Assembly: GCA_038205755.1 (NCBI GenBank) | Contig: JBBRBN010000008.1 | Span: 9,971-73,970, forward strand | From: JANNWF01 sp038205755 | GTDB lineage: Bacteria; Pseudomonadota; Gammaproteobacteria; Xanthomonadales; Xanthomonadaceae | DNA length: 64,000 nucleotides | Reading direction: 5' to 3' | Part shown: positions 52,251-61,058 of the stretch, in pieces | Layout: each line of letters opens with the position of its first letter | Numbering within the stretch: the stretch's first letter is position 1 | Translations under genes and position numbers: made by a program | Notes under the pieces: model-generated | Told to the model about the DNA's origin: nothing | Seen by the model: only the letters and a program-made list of their open reading frames with translations | Database searches by the model: none

Positions 52251-53363
52251 CTAGAAGTGGATGACGGTGCGGATCGACTTGCCGGCATGCATCAGATCAA
52301 ACGCCTCGTTGATCCGCTCCAGGCCCATGGTGTGGGTGATGTACGGATCCAGATCGATCTCACCGCGCATTGCCTGCTCGACCATGCCCGGCAGCTGGGT
52401 TCGTCCCTTGACGCCGCCGAACGCCGAGCCGCGCCAGACCCGGCCGGTCACCAGCTGGAACGGCCGGGTGCGAATCTCCTGACCGGCCCCGGCGACGCCA
52501 ATGATGATGCTTTCGCCCCAGCCCTTGTGGCAGCACTCGAGTGCCGCGCGCATCACCTCGACGTTGCCGATGCACTCGAAGCTGTAGTCGACGCCGCCGT
52601 TGGTGAGGTCGACGATCACCTGCTGGATCGGCGTGCCGGCGTGATCCTGCGGATTGACGCAGTCGGTGGCGCCGAGCTGGCGGGCCAGCTCGAACTTGTC
52701 GGCGTTGATGTCGATCGCGATGATCCGCGCCGCCTTCGCCATGACCGCGCCCTGGATCACCGCCAGACCAATGCCGCCGATGCCAAACACCGCCACGGTC
52801 GAGCCGGGTGTGACCTTTGCCGTGTTCAGCACCGCGCCGATGCCGGTGGTGACGCCACAGCCGAGCAGGCAGACCTTCTCCAGCGGCGCCGCCTTGTTGA
52901 TCACCGCCAGCGAGATTTCCGGCACCACGGTGTACTCCGAGAACGTGCTGGTACCCATGTAGTGGTAGATCGGCTGGCCGTTTTTAGAGAAGCGGCTGCT
53001 CGAATCGGGCATCAGGCCCTTGCCCTGGGTGGCCCGCACGGCCTGGCACAGGTTGGTCTTGCCGCTGGTGCAGAAGGCGCAGCTGCGGCACTCTGCGGTG
53101 TACAGCGGTATGACGTGATCGCCTACCGCCACCGAGGTCACTCCCGGCCCGATTTCCTCGACGATACCGCCGCCCTCATGGCCAAGCACCGCCGGAAAAA
53201 TCCCTTCCGGATCATCACCCGACAGGGTGAACGCGTCGGTATGACAGACGCCGGTCGCCACAATGCGCACCAGCACCTCGCCGGCCTCGGGTCCGGCGAT
53301 GTCGATTTCCTCGATCTGCAGCGGCTGGCCAGCCTCCCAGGCGACGGCGGCGCGGGTTTTCAT
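52251..53363 (-). CDS. frmA: S-(hydroxymethyl)glutathione dehydrogenase
   Basis: This 370-residue zinc alcohol dehydrogenase of class III has catalytic-zinc motif ATGVCHTDAFTLSG, GHEGGGIVEEIG, structural-zinc cysteines in AECRSCAFCTSGKTNLC, and the NAD loop VFGIGGIGLAVIQGA. It oxidises the formaldehyde-glutathione adduct. Forms a two-step pathway with fghA; gshA, which makes its cosubstrate, lies 1.6 kb upstream on the same strand. No frmR-type repressor is seen. Confidence 0.97.
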   Translation of the reverse strand: MKTRAAVAWEAGQPLQIEEIDIAGPEAGEVLVRIVATGVCHTDAFTLSGDDPEGIFPAVLGHEGGGIVEEIGPGVTSVAVGDHVIPLYTAECRSCAFCTSGKTNLCQAVRATQGKGLMPDSSSRFSKNGQPIYHYMGTSTFSEYTVVPEISLAVINKAAPLEKVCLLGCGVTTGIGAVLNTAKVTPGSTVAVFGIGGIGLAVIQGAVMAKAARIIAIDINADKFELARQLGATDCVNPQDHAGTPIQQVIVDLTNGGVDYSFECIGNVEVMRAALECCHKGWGESIIIGVAGAGQEIRTRPFQLVTGRVWRGSAFGGVKGRTQLPGMVEQAMRGEIDLDPYITHTMGLERINEAFDLMHAGKSIRTVIHF

Positions 53364-53521
53364 GGGGCGAGATCCTTTTGTGGTCAGCCCGCGATTCTGG
53401 GCGATTGGACGAGACCGCACAATTGAGGTCGGCGGCGCCTCGGCTCTGCTCGGCGAACGATCCGACGCGCTCGCGGGAGCGCGACCCTCCATCCGTGCGC
53501 TGGCGCCGCGTCGCGGGACGC

Positions 53522-54658
53522 CTAGCGAGCCAGCCGCGCGGCCACTTCCTCGCCGATGGCAAGGCTGGAGGTCAGACCCGGCGACTCGATGCCGTACAGG
53601 TTGATCAGGCCGTCGATGCCGTGCACGGACGCATCCTGGATGACGAAGTCGGGATTGTGCTGGCCCGGACCGACCAGCTTGGGTCGGATGCCGACGAAGT
53701 CCGGCTGCAGCGCATCGGGGTCGAGCGTCGGCCACCAGCGCTGGATGGCGGCGGCGAAGAGGTCGCGCTGGCTGTCGTCGAAACCATAGTCGACGCTGTC
53801 GCGATAGCGCAGGTCGGGCCCGAAGCGGGCGCGGCCGGCAAGATCGAAGCCCAAGTGCACGCCTAGCCCGCCCGGCTCGGGCAGCGGATAAATCAGGCGC
53901 GAGAACGGCACGCGGCCGCGCAGCGTGTAGTAGTGGCCAGCGCCGTAGTACAGGGTTGGGATGTGTTTGGCGGCCAGACCCGCCGTGGTGTGGGCAAGCG
54001 CAATCGCGCCAAGACCAGCGGCGTTGATCACGCAGCCGGCACTGAGGCGGTCGCCGCTGGCCGTCTCTACGCGCAGCATGCCGCCGTCTCGGCGGATTGC
54101 GCTGACCGCGGTTTCGCACAGCACGCGGCTGCTGCCGCTGGGATCGCTGCGCTCGATGTCGCCGATCAGGGCCATCACCAGTTCGGCGACGTCGACGATG
54201 CCGGAGTCGGGTGAATCAAGCGCCGCCACCGCCTGCAGCTGCGGCTCGCCGGCGCGGACGCTGGCAGCATCAAGCAGGCGCAGTCCCGTCAGGCCATTGC
54301 GCACGCCGCGCTCGGCCAGCGCCTGCAGCGCAGGCAGCTCCGCGTCGCGGGTAGCCACCACCCACTTGCCGGTGCGCCGATGTGGAATGCCGCGCGCAGC
54401 GCAGTACTCGTAGAGCAGGTCGCGACCGCGCAAACACAATCGCGCCTTCAGTGATCCGGGCGGGTAGTAGAAGCCGGCGTGGATGACCCCGGAGTTGCGG
54501 CTCGACACGCCCTCGCCAGCGCGCTCCTCGCGCTCCAGCACCCACACGCTGCGCCCAGCGGCCGCCAGCGCCCGCGCGCAGGCCAGGCCGACGACACCAG
54601 CGCCGATCACGACGGCATCGATGTCGGGAGGTGTCGTCACGCCGCGCGCTTCAGCCAC
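53522..54658 (-). CDS. FAD-dependent oxidoreductase, L-2-hydroxyglutarate dehydrogenase-like
   Basis: This 378-residue DAO-family enzyme has the dinucleotide loop AVVIGAGVVGLACARALAAAG, SSRNSGVIHAGFYYPPGSLKA, CVINAAGLGA and the closing NLYGIESPGLTSSLAIGEEV. The SSRNSGVIHAG motif is typical of LhgO-type L-2-hydroxyacid oxidases. The substrate is inferred from family only. Starts with GTG closely preceded by GGGGAG; a second in-frame GTG six codons later is possible. Confidence 0.85.
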   Translation of the reverse strand: MAEARGVTTPPDIDAVVIGAGVVGLACARALAAAGRSVWVLEREERAGEGVSSRNSGVIHAGFYYPPGSLKARLCLRGRDLLYEYCAARGIPHRRTGKWVVATRDAELPALQALAERGVRNGLTGLRLLDAASVRAGEPQLQAVAALDSPDSGIVDVAELVMALIGDIERSDPSGSSRVLCETAVSAIRRDGGMLRVETASGDRLSAGCVINAAGLGAIALAHTTAGLAAKHIPTLYYGAGHYYTLRGRVPFSRLIYPLPEPGGLGVHLGFDLAGRARFGPDLRYRDSVDYGFDDSQRDLFAAAIQRWWPTLDPDALQPDFVGIRPKLVGPGQHNPDFVIQDASVHGIDGLINLYGIESPGLTSSLAIGEEVAARLAR

Positions 54659-54830
54659 TCTCCCCTCGGGAGCGAGGTGGGAGTGAGGGTAGGGAATCGC
54701 CGCTTCCGCTGACAGGCGATCAAGCGACCGGCGGCGCTCGGTTCAGAAGCGCTGGGCTGAGCCAGGCCGAAGGTCTTGGGTGACAGCCGGACCCTCACCG
54801 CAGCCCCTCTCCCGGGGCGAGAGAGGCTTG
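54649..54830. repeat. Two inverted copies of a CCCTCACC...CTCTCCC intergenic repeat
   Basis: Positions about 54649-54690 (read on the minus strand) and 54786-54830 both follow the pattern CCCTCAC, a short spacer, CTCTCCC and a complementary GAGAG. This resembles a repeat widespread between proteobacterial genes (from memory). The first copy touches the start of the oxidoreductase gene. Confidence 0.55.
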
Positions 54831-54838
54831 ACAGTACC

Positions 54839-54935
54839 AGTGCCAGTGGCAATTCCAGCTGCAGGAAAAGCCCTCGATGCCTTGGCCGCGCCAGCTTGTG
54901 ATTTTCTGGAACTGGAACTTGCACTGGCACTCTCC
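54839..54935. repeat. Inverted repeat with GGCACTGG core
   Basis: AGTGCCAGTGGCAATTCCAG near 54839-54860 is matched in inverse by CTGGAACTTGCACTGGCACT near 54912-54931. Related CTGGCACTGG text occurs in the tandem repeat at 47897-47956. No gene lies in the 54659-54970 gap. Confidence 0.6.
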
Positions 54936-54938
54936 CCC

Positions 54939-54974
54939 TAGCTGCCTGTCGGATCTAGCCCGACAGGCTGCTAG
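54939..54974. repeat. REP-like hairpin at the gshA stop
   Basis: The arms TAGCTGCCTGTCGG and CCGACAGGCTGCTA flank ATCTAGC or similar. It is the same repeat as at 2617-2648. It overlaps the gshA stop codon and may cap its transcript. Confidence 0.8.
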
Positions 54975-56335
54975 TACATGAACTCGCGAAACAGCGGCTC
55001 CACGCGGCCCTGCCAGGCGCCGTGGAACAGGGCCAGCTTGCGCTCTGCCGGGGTTTCATTGGCCAGCGCGTAGTCGATCAGCGGCTCGATGAACACTGTT
55101 TCGTCGCCACCGTATTTGTTCAGCCGCGCGCGGCGCTGCAGGCCGCCCTGCGCGATCTTCAGCGTCTCGATCGCCAGCTCGCGCACCGTGGCGCCGCGAA
55201 ACGGCAGCCGTAGGGCATGCCGTGGTACGCCGTCACGCAGCGCGTGGCGCTCTTCCCGGGTGAAATCCTTGACCAGATCCCACGCCACATCCAGCGCGGT
55301 GTCGTCGTACAGCAATCCGGTCCACAGCGCCGGCAGCGCGCACAGGCGATTCCACGGCCCACCGTCGGCGCCGCGCATCTCCAGATACTTCTTCAGCCGC
55401 ACTTCGGGGAACGCGGTGGTCAGGTGGTCGCCCCAGTCCTTCAGGGTCGGCAGTTCGCCGGGCAGGGCCGGCAGTCGGCCATTCATGAAATCGCGGAAGC
55501 TCTGACCGCTGGCGTCCAGATACTCGCCGTCGCGGTAGACGAAGTACATCGGCACGTCGAGCACGTAGTCGACATAGCGCTCGAAGCCGAAACCGTCTTC
55601 GAACACGAAGTCGAGCATGCCGGTGCGGTCCGGGTCGGTGTCGGTCCAGATCTGCGAGCGATAGCTGAGGAAACCGTTCGGCTTACCCTCGGTAAACGGC
55701 GAGTCGGCGAACAGCGCGGTGGCGATCGGCTGCAGCGCCAGCGACACGCGAAACTTGCGGATCATGTCGGCTTCATCGCTGAAGTCGAGGTTGACCTGCA
55801 CGGTACAGGTGCGGGTCATCATGTCGAGGCCGAGGTTGCCGCGCTTGGGCATGTAGTCGCGCATGATCCGATAGCGGCCCTTCGGCATCCACGGCATGGC
55901 CTCGCGCGACCACAGCGGCTGGAAGCCCATGCCGAGAAATCCCAGCCGCAGCTCGTCGGCGACGCACTTGACCTCGTACAGGTGGGTTGAGACCTCGCTG
56001 CAGGTCTGATGGATGGTCTCCAGCATGCCGCCCGACAGCTCCAGCTGGCCGGCTGGCTCCAGCGTCACGGACGCATCGTCCTTGAGCAGGGCGATCAGCT
56101 TGCCGTGCTCCTCCACCGGGCTCCAGCCAAACCGTGTCAAACCTCGCAGCAGCGCTTCGATGCCGCGCTCACCGCCGTAGGTCGGCGGGCGCAGGTCATC
56201 GATCTGGAAGCCGAACTTCTCGTGCTCGGTGCCGATGCGCCACTCGCTTCTCGGCCTGCCGCCCGAGGCGAGATAGTCGACCAGCATGGCGCGATCGGTA
56301 ATCGGAGAGCTGCTGGCGCTGACGGGTGCGGACAC
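54971..56335 (-). CDS. gshA: Glutamate-cysteine ligase, plant/proteobacterial type
   Basis: This 454-residue enzyme belongs to the GshA2 branch (plant-like). RIGTEHEKFGF, LEPAGQLELSGG, LGMGFQPLWSREAMPWMPKGRY and MTRTCTVQVNLDFSDEADM form its active site. It makes gamma-glutamylcysteine, the first and controlling step of glutathione synthesis. A GTG start with AAGG six bases upstream gives the family length; an open frame further upstream is discounted. gshB is not in the window. Confidence 0.95.
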   Translation of the reverse strand: MSAPVSASSSPITDRAMLVDYLASGGRPRSEWRIGTEHEKFGFQIDDLRPPTYGGERGIEALLRGLTRFGWSPVEEHGKLIALLKDDASVTLEPAGQLELSGGMLETIHQTCSEVSTHLYEVKCVADELRLGFLGMGFQPLWSREAMPWMPKGRYRIMRDYMPKRGNLGLDMMTRTCTVQVNLDFSDEADMIRKFRVSLALQPIATALFADSPFTEGKPNGFLSYRSQIWTDTDPDRTGMLDFVFEDGFGFERYVDYVLDVPMYFVYRDGEYLDASGQSFRDFMNGRLPALPGELPTLKDWGDHLTTAFPEVRLKKYLEMRGADGGPWNRLCALPALWTGLLYDDTALDVAWDLVKDFTREERHALRDGVPRHALRLPFRGATVRELAIETLKIAQGGLQRRARLNKYGGDETVFIEPLIDYALANETPAERKLALFHGAWQGRVEPLFREFMY

Positions 56336-56492
56336 GAGGTACCTTGGCTTTCCTGGGGGGTAGCGGCGAGCTTGGGGTGCAGCAGCCCGTTCGCAATGGG
56401 CGGAGTGTAATGCGCCGCTGGTGCCGGCCGTCTTCACGACAGATTACTCCCGGCGATTGACCCCGCCGCATGCGGCCCGCACACTTTCGTGC

Positions 56493-56741
56493 ATGTCGCA
56501 AATTCTCCCCGCACCGCCGGCCGTCGCTGAGTTCGAACGCTCGCTCGACGAGCTTGAGTCGCTGGTGCAGAAAATGGAGCGCGGCGAGATGAGCCTGGAT
56601 GAATCGCTCAGCGCCTATGAGCGCGGCATGTCGCTGTACCGCAGCTGCCAGGGCGCGCTGGAGCAGGCCGAGCTGCGCGTGCGTCTGCTCAGCGACCCCC
56701 TTGATCCCGACAGCGCGACGCCGTTCGAACCCACCGCGTGA
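56493..56741 (+). CDS. xseB: Exodeoxyribonuclease VII small subunit
   Basis: This 82-residue helical protein reads FERSLDELESLVQKMERGEMSLDESL and then YERGMSLYRSCQGALEQAE, the XseB signature. It forms the nuclease with XseA, which is elsewhere. It precedes ispA by 10 bp, the standard xseB-ispA arrangement. Confidence 0.95.
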   Translation: MSQILPAPPAVAEFERSLDELESLVQKMERGEMSLDESLSAYERGMSLYRSCQGALEQAELRVRLLSDPLDPDSATPFEPTA

Positions 56742-56751
56742 GACCCGCCGC

Positions 56752-57639
56752 GTGAGCGGTAGCGCCACCGCCGCGACGCTGGCCCGCTGGATCGCCCGCG
56801 TCAACGCCTGTCTCGACGCCGTGCTGCCATCCGCAGATGCCGCGCCGCAGCGGCTGCATACGGCCATGCGCTATGCCGCGCTCGGCCCCGGCAAACGGCT
56901 GCGGCCCCTGCTGGTGTACGCCAGCGGCGACGCGCTCGGCATCGCGCCAGAGCAGCTCGACCACGCCGCGGCCGCGGTCGAGCTGATCCACGCCTATTCG
57001 CTGATCCATGACGATCTGCCGGCGATGGACGACGACGCCCTGCGCCGCGGCCGACCGACCGTGCACATTGCGTTTGACGAGGCCACTGCGATCCTTGCCG
57101 GCGATGCGCTGCAGGCGCTCGCGTTCGAGAGCCTGACGCTGGCGCCGCTGGCCGCCGAGCGGCGCATTCACATGGTGCGGACGCTGGCCAGCGGTGCCGG
57201 TGCGGCCGGCATGGCCGGTGGTCAGGCGCTCGATCTGGATGCGGTCGGACAGCAGATTGGCGAGTCCGATCTGATCGTGATGCATGCCCGCAAGACCGGC
57301 GCCTTGATTCGCTGCTGTGCCGGCCTGGCCGCCGACGCCGCCGACGCTGAGCCCGACCTGCGCACGTGTCTTGACGGGTTTGCCGCTGCGCTGGGGCTGG
57401 CATTCCAGATCCGCGACGATCTGCTGGACGTCGAGGCCAGCTCTGCCGAGCTGGGCAAGACCGCCGGCAAGGACGCGGCGGCCGCCAAGCCCACTTACGT
57501 CAGCATGCTGGGCATCGAGGTCGCGCGGCAGCGGCTGGCCGAACAGGCGCAGCGGATGGCCGAGGTATTGGCGCATCTGCCCGGCAACAGTCGCGCTCTG
57601 GCAGCACTGGCCGCGCTGACCGTTGAACGTGGCAAATGA
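56752..57639 (+). CDS. ispA: Farnesyl diphosphate synthase (short-chain polyprenyl synthase)
   Basis: This 295-residue enzyme has GKRLRPLLVYASG, the first aspartate motif HDDLPAMDDD, KTGALIRCC and the second motif FQIRDDLLDVEAS. It condenses IPP with DMAPP/GPP to farnesyl diphosphate for quinones and cell-wall carriers. It uses a GTG start directly after xseB. dxs, often next, is not here; a DUF4870 gene converges instead. Confidence 0.95.
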   Translation: MSGSATAATLARWIARVNACLDAVLPSADAAPQRLHTAMRYAALGPGKRLRPLLVYASGDALGIAPEQLDHAAAAVELIHAYSLIHDDLPAMDDDALRRGRPTVHIAFDEATAILAGDALQALAFESLTLAPLAAERRIHMVRTLASGAGAAGMAGGQALDLDAVGQQIGESDLIVMHARKTGALIRCCAGLAADAADAEPDLRTCLDGFAAALGLAFQIRDDLLDVEASSAELGKTAGKDAAAAKPTYVSMLGIEVARQRLAEQAQRMAEVLAHLPGNSRALAALAALTVERGK

Positions 57640-57660
57640 CGGGTTCCCCTGAAACGACAA

Positions 57661-57678
57661 CGCCCGGCGAGCCGGGCG
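57661..57678. terminator. Hairpin between ispA and the DUF4870 gene
   Basis: CGCCCGG-CGAG-CCGGGCG forms a strong stem between the converging stops. A modest T-rich run follows only on the minus strand (GTTGTCGTTTC), so it may terminate the DUF4870 transcript and block readthrough from ispA. Confidence 0.5.
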
Positions 57679-57705
57679 CTGTCAGGGAAGCGCTGCGCGG
57701 TCGGA

Positions 57706-58095
57706 TTACTTGACCAGTCGCAGCGTGAGCGGATAGCGGTAGGTCTCGCCATTGTTGGCCTTGATGCCGGCCATGATGGTGAGCACCAGCGCGGCGATAC
57801 CCACGATCGGCAGCAGCAGGAAGCCGATCAGGATCACGCTCAGCAGCAGACACGCCAGCACCGCGATGACCACGGTGATCTGGAAGTTGAGCGCTTCCTT
57901 GCCGTTCTCATCGACAAACGGCATTTCGGCCTTCTTGATCTGCCAGATGATCAGCGGCCCAAGAATGCTGCCAAACGGAATCAGAAATCCGACCAGGGCA
58001 GAAAGATGGGCAAACATCGCCCATTGCTTCTCTTCAGCGCTGGGTGCGGAAAACGGGGGCAGCGGGGGAGCCATTGTTTCGTCGTAGTTGGTCAT
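57706..58095 (-). CDS. DUF4870 (Tic20-like) membrane protein
   Basis: This 129-residue protein has a short Pro-rich N-terminus, then EEKQWAMFAHLSALVGFLIPFGSILGPLIIW and two further hydrophobic stretches, ending GETYRYPLTLRLVK. This is the DUF4870 pattern, three to four spans. Function unknown. GAGGAT lies seven bases before the ATG. Confidence 0.87.
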   Translation of the reverse strand: MTNYDETMAPPLPPFSAPSAEEKQWAMFAHLSALVGFLIPFGSILGPLIIWQIKKAEMPFVDENGKEALNFQITVVIAVLACLLLSVILIGFLLLPIVGIAALVLTIMAGIKANNGETYRYPLTLRLVK

Positions 58096-58304
58096 TGCGG
58101 GATCCTCGGTGCGTTGTGGGCCGCGCCACTGTCTGGCGCCAGCGCGGTGATGTCAAGGATGCGTCATCGTGGAAAACGTGACCCGGAACGCCTTTCAGCG
58201 GTTTGCGGTCGACTGGCTTCAGCGGCGCCGCCAGCAGGTTGGCAAATCCTCAGCCGACGCCACGCATGATGGCGCATCGCGATTTTGCAGACCCGGCAAA
58301 TCAT

Positions 58305-58364
58305 GCAGACTCCGCCAACCCCGCAGACTCCGCAAACCCCGCAGACTCCGCAGACTCCGCAAAC
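58305..58364. repeat. 9-bp-based tandem repeat upstream of the VanZ-like gene
   Basis: Successive CCGCAGACT and CCGCAAACC-type units fill about 60 bp just before the preferred VanZ-like start. If translation began at the upstream ATG they would encode Pro-Gln-Thr repeats. Confidence 0.88.
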
Positions 58365-58365
58365 A

Positions 58366-58761
58366 ATGCGACCACTGCACTACTCGTCGCTGTGGCGACG
58401 TATCCACTGGCTGATGCTGTTGACGGTCGCCGCCGCCATGGTGCTGCCGGCGCCGCAGGTCGATCTGGACGTGACCTACGCCGACAAATGGGTCCACGTG
58501 CTGACCTTTGGCGTGCTGGGCGGCTGGGCCGCGCAGCTGTATCCACCCTCACCGGCGCTGGCGAGGCAGGGGCTGGCGCTGTTCCTGTTCGGCGTCGCGA
58601 CGGAAGCGGTACAGCTGGCGATACCCTGGCGCAGCGGTGACGCGGCCGACCTGTTGGCCAACACGGCGGGACTGGCGGCCGGGCTGAGCCTCGCGTTCAC
58701 CCCGCTTGGTCGGGCGCTGCAGACGCTGGAGGGCTGGCTGTCGCGTTCCAAAGCGCGGTGA
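58366..58761 (+). CDS. VanZ-like membrane protein
   Basis: This 131-residue protein has about four spans: LMLLTVAAAMVLPAP, then the conserved DKWVHVLTFGVLGGWA, then FLFGVATEAVQLAIPWRSGDAADLLANTAG, matching VanZ-like small proteins (teicoplanin-resistance family by name, but general function unknown). An earlier ATG at 58303 would add a Pro-Gln-Thr repeat leader; I prefer the start after the repeat. No ribosome-binding site is evident for either. Confidence 0.78.
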   Translation: MRPLHYSSLWRRIHWLMLLTVAAAMVLPAPQVDLDVTYADKWVHVLTFGVLGGWAAQLYPPSPALARQGLALFLFGVATEAVQLAIPWRSGDAADLLANTAGLAAGLSLAFTPLGRALQTLEGWLSRSKAR

Positions 58762-58928
58762 TCTCGAGGTTGGATTGCGACAGGGCAGTGGACGCCGACC
58801 AGGATGGGTAGCTACCGACTCGCGCCGCGACCAGCGACAGCTCGGGGCGTCCGTGCCGCTGGCACGCGCAGCCCAACAGGCTGCTAGTCTGGCTGGACCG
58901 CCGTGAATCGGACAGCAGGAGCAGCAGC

Positions 58929-60671
58929 GTGCAGGAGCCCGGAGATCGACCGAAACCGGGCCTGCTGGAGCGGCGCAGCGCAGTGCGTCTGCAGGCCGAC
59001 GAGACAAGCAAGCGAATCATCCTGCTGCGCGACCTCGAGGCTGTCCGTCGCTGGATGGTGGCTGATCGGAGCCTGCCGCCCGAGCGCATCCCCGGTTTCG
59101 ACGTCATCGGTGTGGTCGAAGCCGCATCGCTGCGCAAAGACGACCCGGAGCTGTCGGCACTGGTGGTCCGGGCGGCGCGCCTGGGCCTGCCGCTGCTCGA
59201 ATGCGACCTGCTGGAGGTCGACGCGGCGGCCCGCGAGACGCTGGCCGCACCGGTCATGCGGCGGCTCTGCGTCTTGCCGCTGGCCGCCACCGAGTCGCTG
59301 ATTGCAATCGCAATGAGCGACGCCGAAACCACCGCCACGCTGGAGTTCATGGTTGATCGCCGGGTGGTGCCGGTGTTGGCGCGCTCCAACCTCATCCGGC
59401 AATTGATTTCCAGCGCCTTTGATCGCAGCGAAGATGAGGCGTTGTTGCGCCAGCTCGGCTTGAACCCAGCCGGCGGGCAGTCCAACGAGATGCTGCAGCG
59501 CGAAGCCGAGCGGCTGTCCAGTGAACAGCCGGTGGTCAAACTGGTGAGCGATCTGATCGAACAGGCGATCCAGCGCCGCGCCTCTGACATCCACATCCGT
59601 CCCGGTGCCGATACCTTCGAGGTGCTGTACCGGGTCGACGGCGATCTGTTGACCGTGCGTCGTTTCCTGCGCCCGTTGTTGCCGGCGATCGTCAGCCGGA
59701 TCAAGGTGTTCGGCGGCATGAATCTGGCCGAACATCGGGTGCCGCAGGACGGCCGCGCCAGCGCCCGCGTCGAGGGCATGGAGGTCGATCTGCGTTTCTC
59801 GGTGATCCCGACCATCCACGGCGAAGCGGTGGTGATCCGGATTCTGAACTCCGCCTTCGGTCTGCGCAGCGTCAGTGAGATTGGTTTCGCGGCGCGCGAC
59901 GAACAGCTGTTCCGCGACGTGCTGGCGACCAGCCAGGGGCTGCTGCTGGTCACCGGACCGACCGGCTCCGGCAAATCGACCACGCTGTATGCGGCCCTGC
60001 TCGAATGCCGCAAGCAGAACGTCAACATCATCACCGTCGAAGATCCGGTCGAGTCGAAGATGGATGACATCCTGCAGGTGCAGATCAATCGTGCCACCGG
60101 CCTCACCTTCGCGCGCACCCTGCGCAATATCCTGCGGCATGATCCGGACGTGATCATGGTCGGCGAAATCCGCGACCAGGAAACGACAGAGATCGCGGTC
60201 GAGTGCGCGCTTACCGGCCACCTCGTGCTGTCCACCCTGCACACCAACAATGCTGCGGCGACCATCACCCGCATGCTCGACCTCGGGGCGCTGCCGTTCC
60301 TGCTGAAGTCCACCTTGTTGGCCATTCTTGCTCAGCGGCTGCGACGGCGGAACTGCCTGCATTGCCGGGTGCCCGAGCCGGTCGACCCGCACGTGCGCGG
60401 CGTGCTTGGCGTGGGCCTGGATGAAGTTTTCCAGGTTGGCCAAGGCTGCGCGCGCTGCGACGGTCGCGGCGTCAAGGGCCGGATCGGCATCTACGAACTT
60501 CTGGATGTGTCGCCGGCGGTGCGCCAGCTGATTGTGCCAGGGGCCGATGCCACGGCGATCCACCGATTGGCTCAAGCCGAAGGGATGACGTCGATCACCC
60601 ACAACGCGGTCGCGATGGCGCGCGGCGGCATCATCTCGTTGCAGGAAGCGTTTCTCGCACGGGTGGATTGA
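58929..60671 (+). CDS. GspE/PilB-family secretion ATPase
   Basis: This 580-residue protein has a degenerate MshEN/GspE N-terminal domain (about 30-170) and the AAA-type motor. ASDIHIRPG, Walker A GPTGSGKSTTLYAALL (about 343-358), the Asp box ITVEDPVE, Walker B DPDVIMVGEIRDQETTEIA and the His box TGHLVLSTLHTNNA are intact. A tetracysteine zinc site follows (CLHC and CARCDGRG, about 476-510). No other type II secretion or type IV pilus gene is in the window, so it is an orphan. GTG start with GGAG seven bases upstream. Confidence 0.92.
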   Translation: MQEPGDRPKPGLLERRSAVRLQADETSKRIILLRDLEAVRRWMVADRSLPPERIPGFDVIGVVEAASLRKDDPELSALVVRAARLGLPLLECDLLEVDAAARETLAAPVMRRLCVLPLAATESLIAIAMSDAETTATLEFMVDRRVVPVLARSNLIRQLISSAFDRSEDEALLRQLGLNPAGGQSNEMLQREAERLSSEQPVVKLVSDLIEQAIQRRASDIHIRPGADTFEVLYRVDGDLLTVRRFLRPLLPAIVSRIKVFGGMNLAEHRVPQDGRASARVEGMEVDLRFSVIPTIHGEAVVIRILNSAFGLRSVSEIGFAARDEQLFRDVLATSQGLLLVTGPTGSGKSTTLYAALLECRKQNVNIITVEDPVESKMDDILQVQINRATGLTFARTLRNILRHDPDVIMVGEIRDQETTEIAVECALTGHLVLSTLHTNNAAATITRMLDLGALPFLLKSTLLAILAQRLRRRNCLHCRVPEPVDPHVRGVLGVGLDEVFQVGQGCARCDGRGVKGRIGIYELLDVSPAVRQLIVPGADATAIHRLAQAEGMTSITHNAVAMARGGIISLQEAFLARVD

Positions 60672-61058
60672 GTCGCAGCATCGCGCCAACTCCGTAAGCG
60701 GGTGTCGTGCTGCGCCATACGGGCCTCACTTCGTTCGATGCCGCTCGCGCCGCACGACCCGTAGCCTCAGCGGACAACAGCCGACCGGGGTCACGACAGA
60801 CGACCGGCCCAAGGTGACACTGCGGTTCGATGTGCGAAATTGCCTCCCGCGCGTCGTCCCGGCGAACGCCGATAGCCAGTTGACACGGCGGCAAGGACGC
60901 ACTGGGCCCCGGCCTTCGCCGGGATCACGACGGTTGAAGCGAACGGTATTGGTCAGGCCTTTCCTTTCGCCTCGCTTGCCTCGCTTGCCTCACTTGCCTC
61001 ACTTGTCTCACTTGCTGCAGTCACGCGACGGCGGGCATTGAAGTTCCCATCGTTGGGA
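60672..61058. other. Intergenic spacer with a 9-bp tandem repeat
   Basis: This 387-bp gap separates the converging ATPase and HD-GYP genes. Apart from the tandem repeat at 60969-61013 I see no gene or RNA, and there is no clear terminator for either side. Confidence 0.6.
60969..61013. repeat. Tandem repeat, five 9-bp units
   Basis: Five units run in order: GCCTCGCTT twice, GCCTCACTT twice, then GTCTCACTT. Non-coding. Confidence 0.93.
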
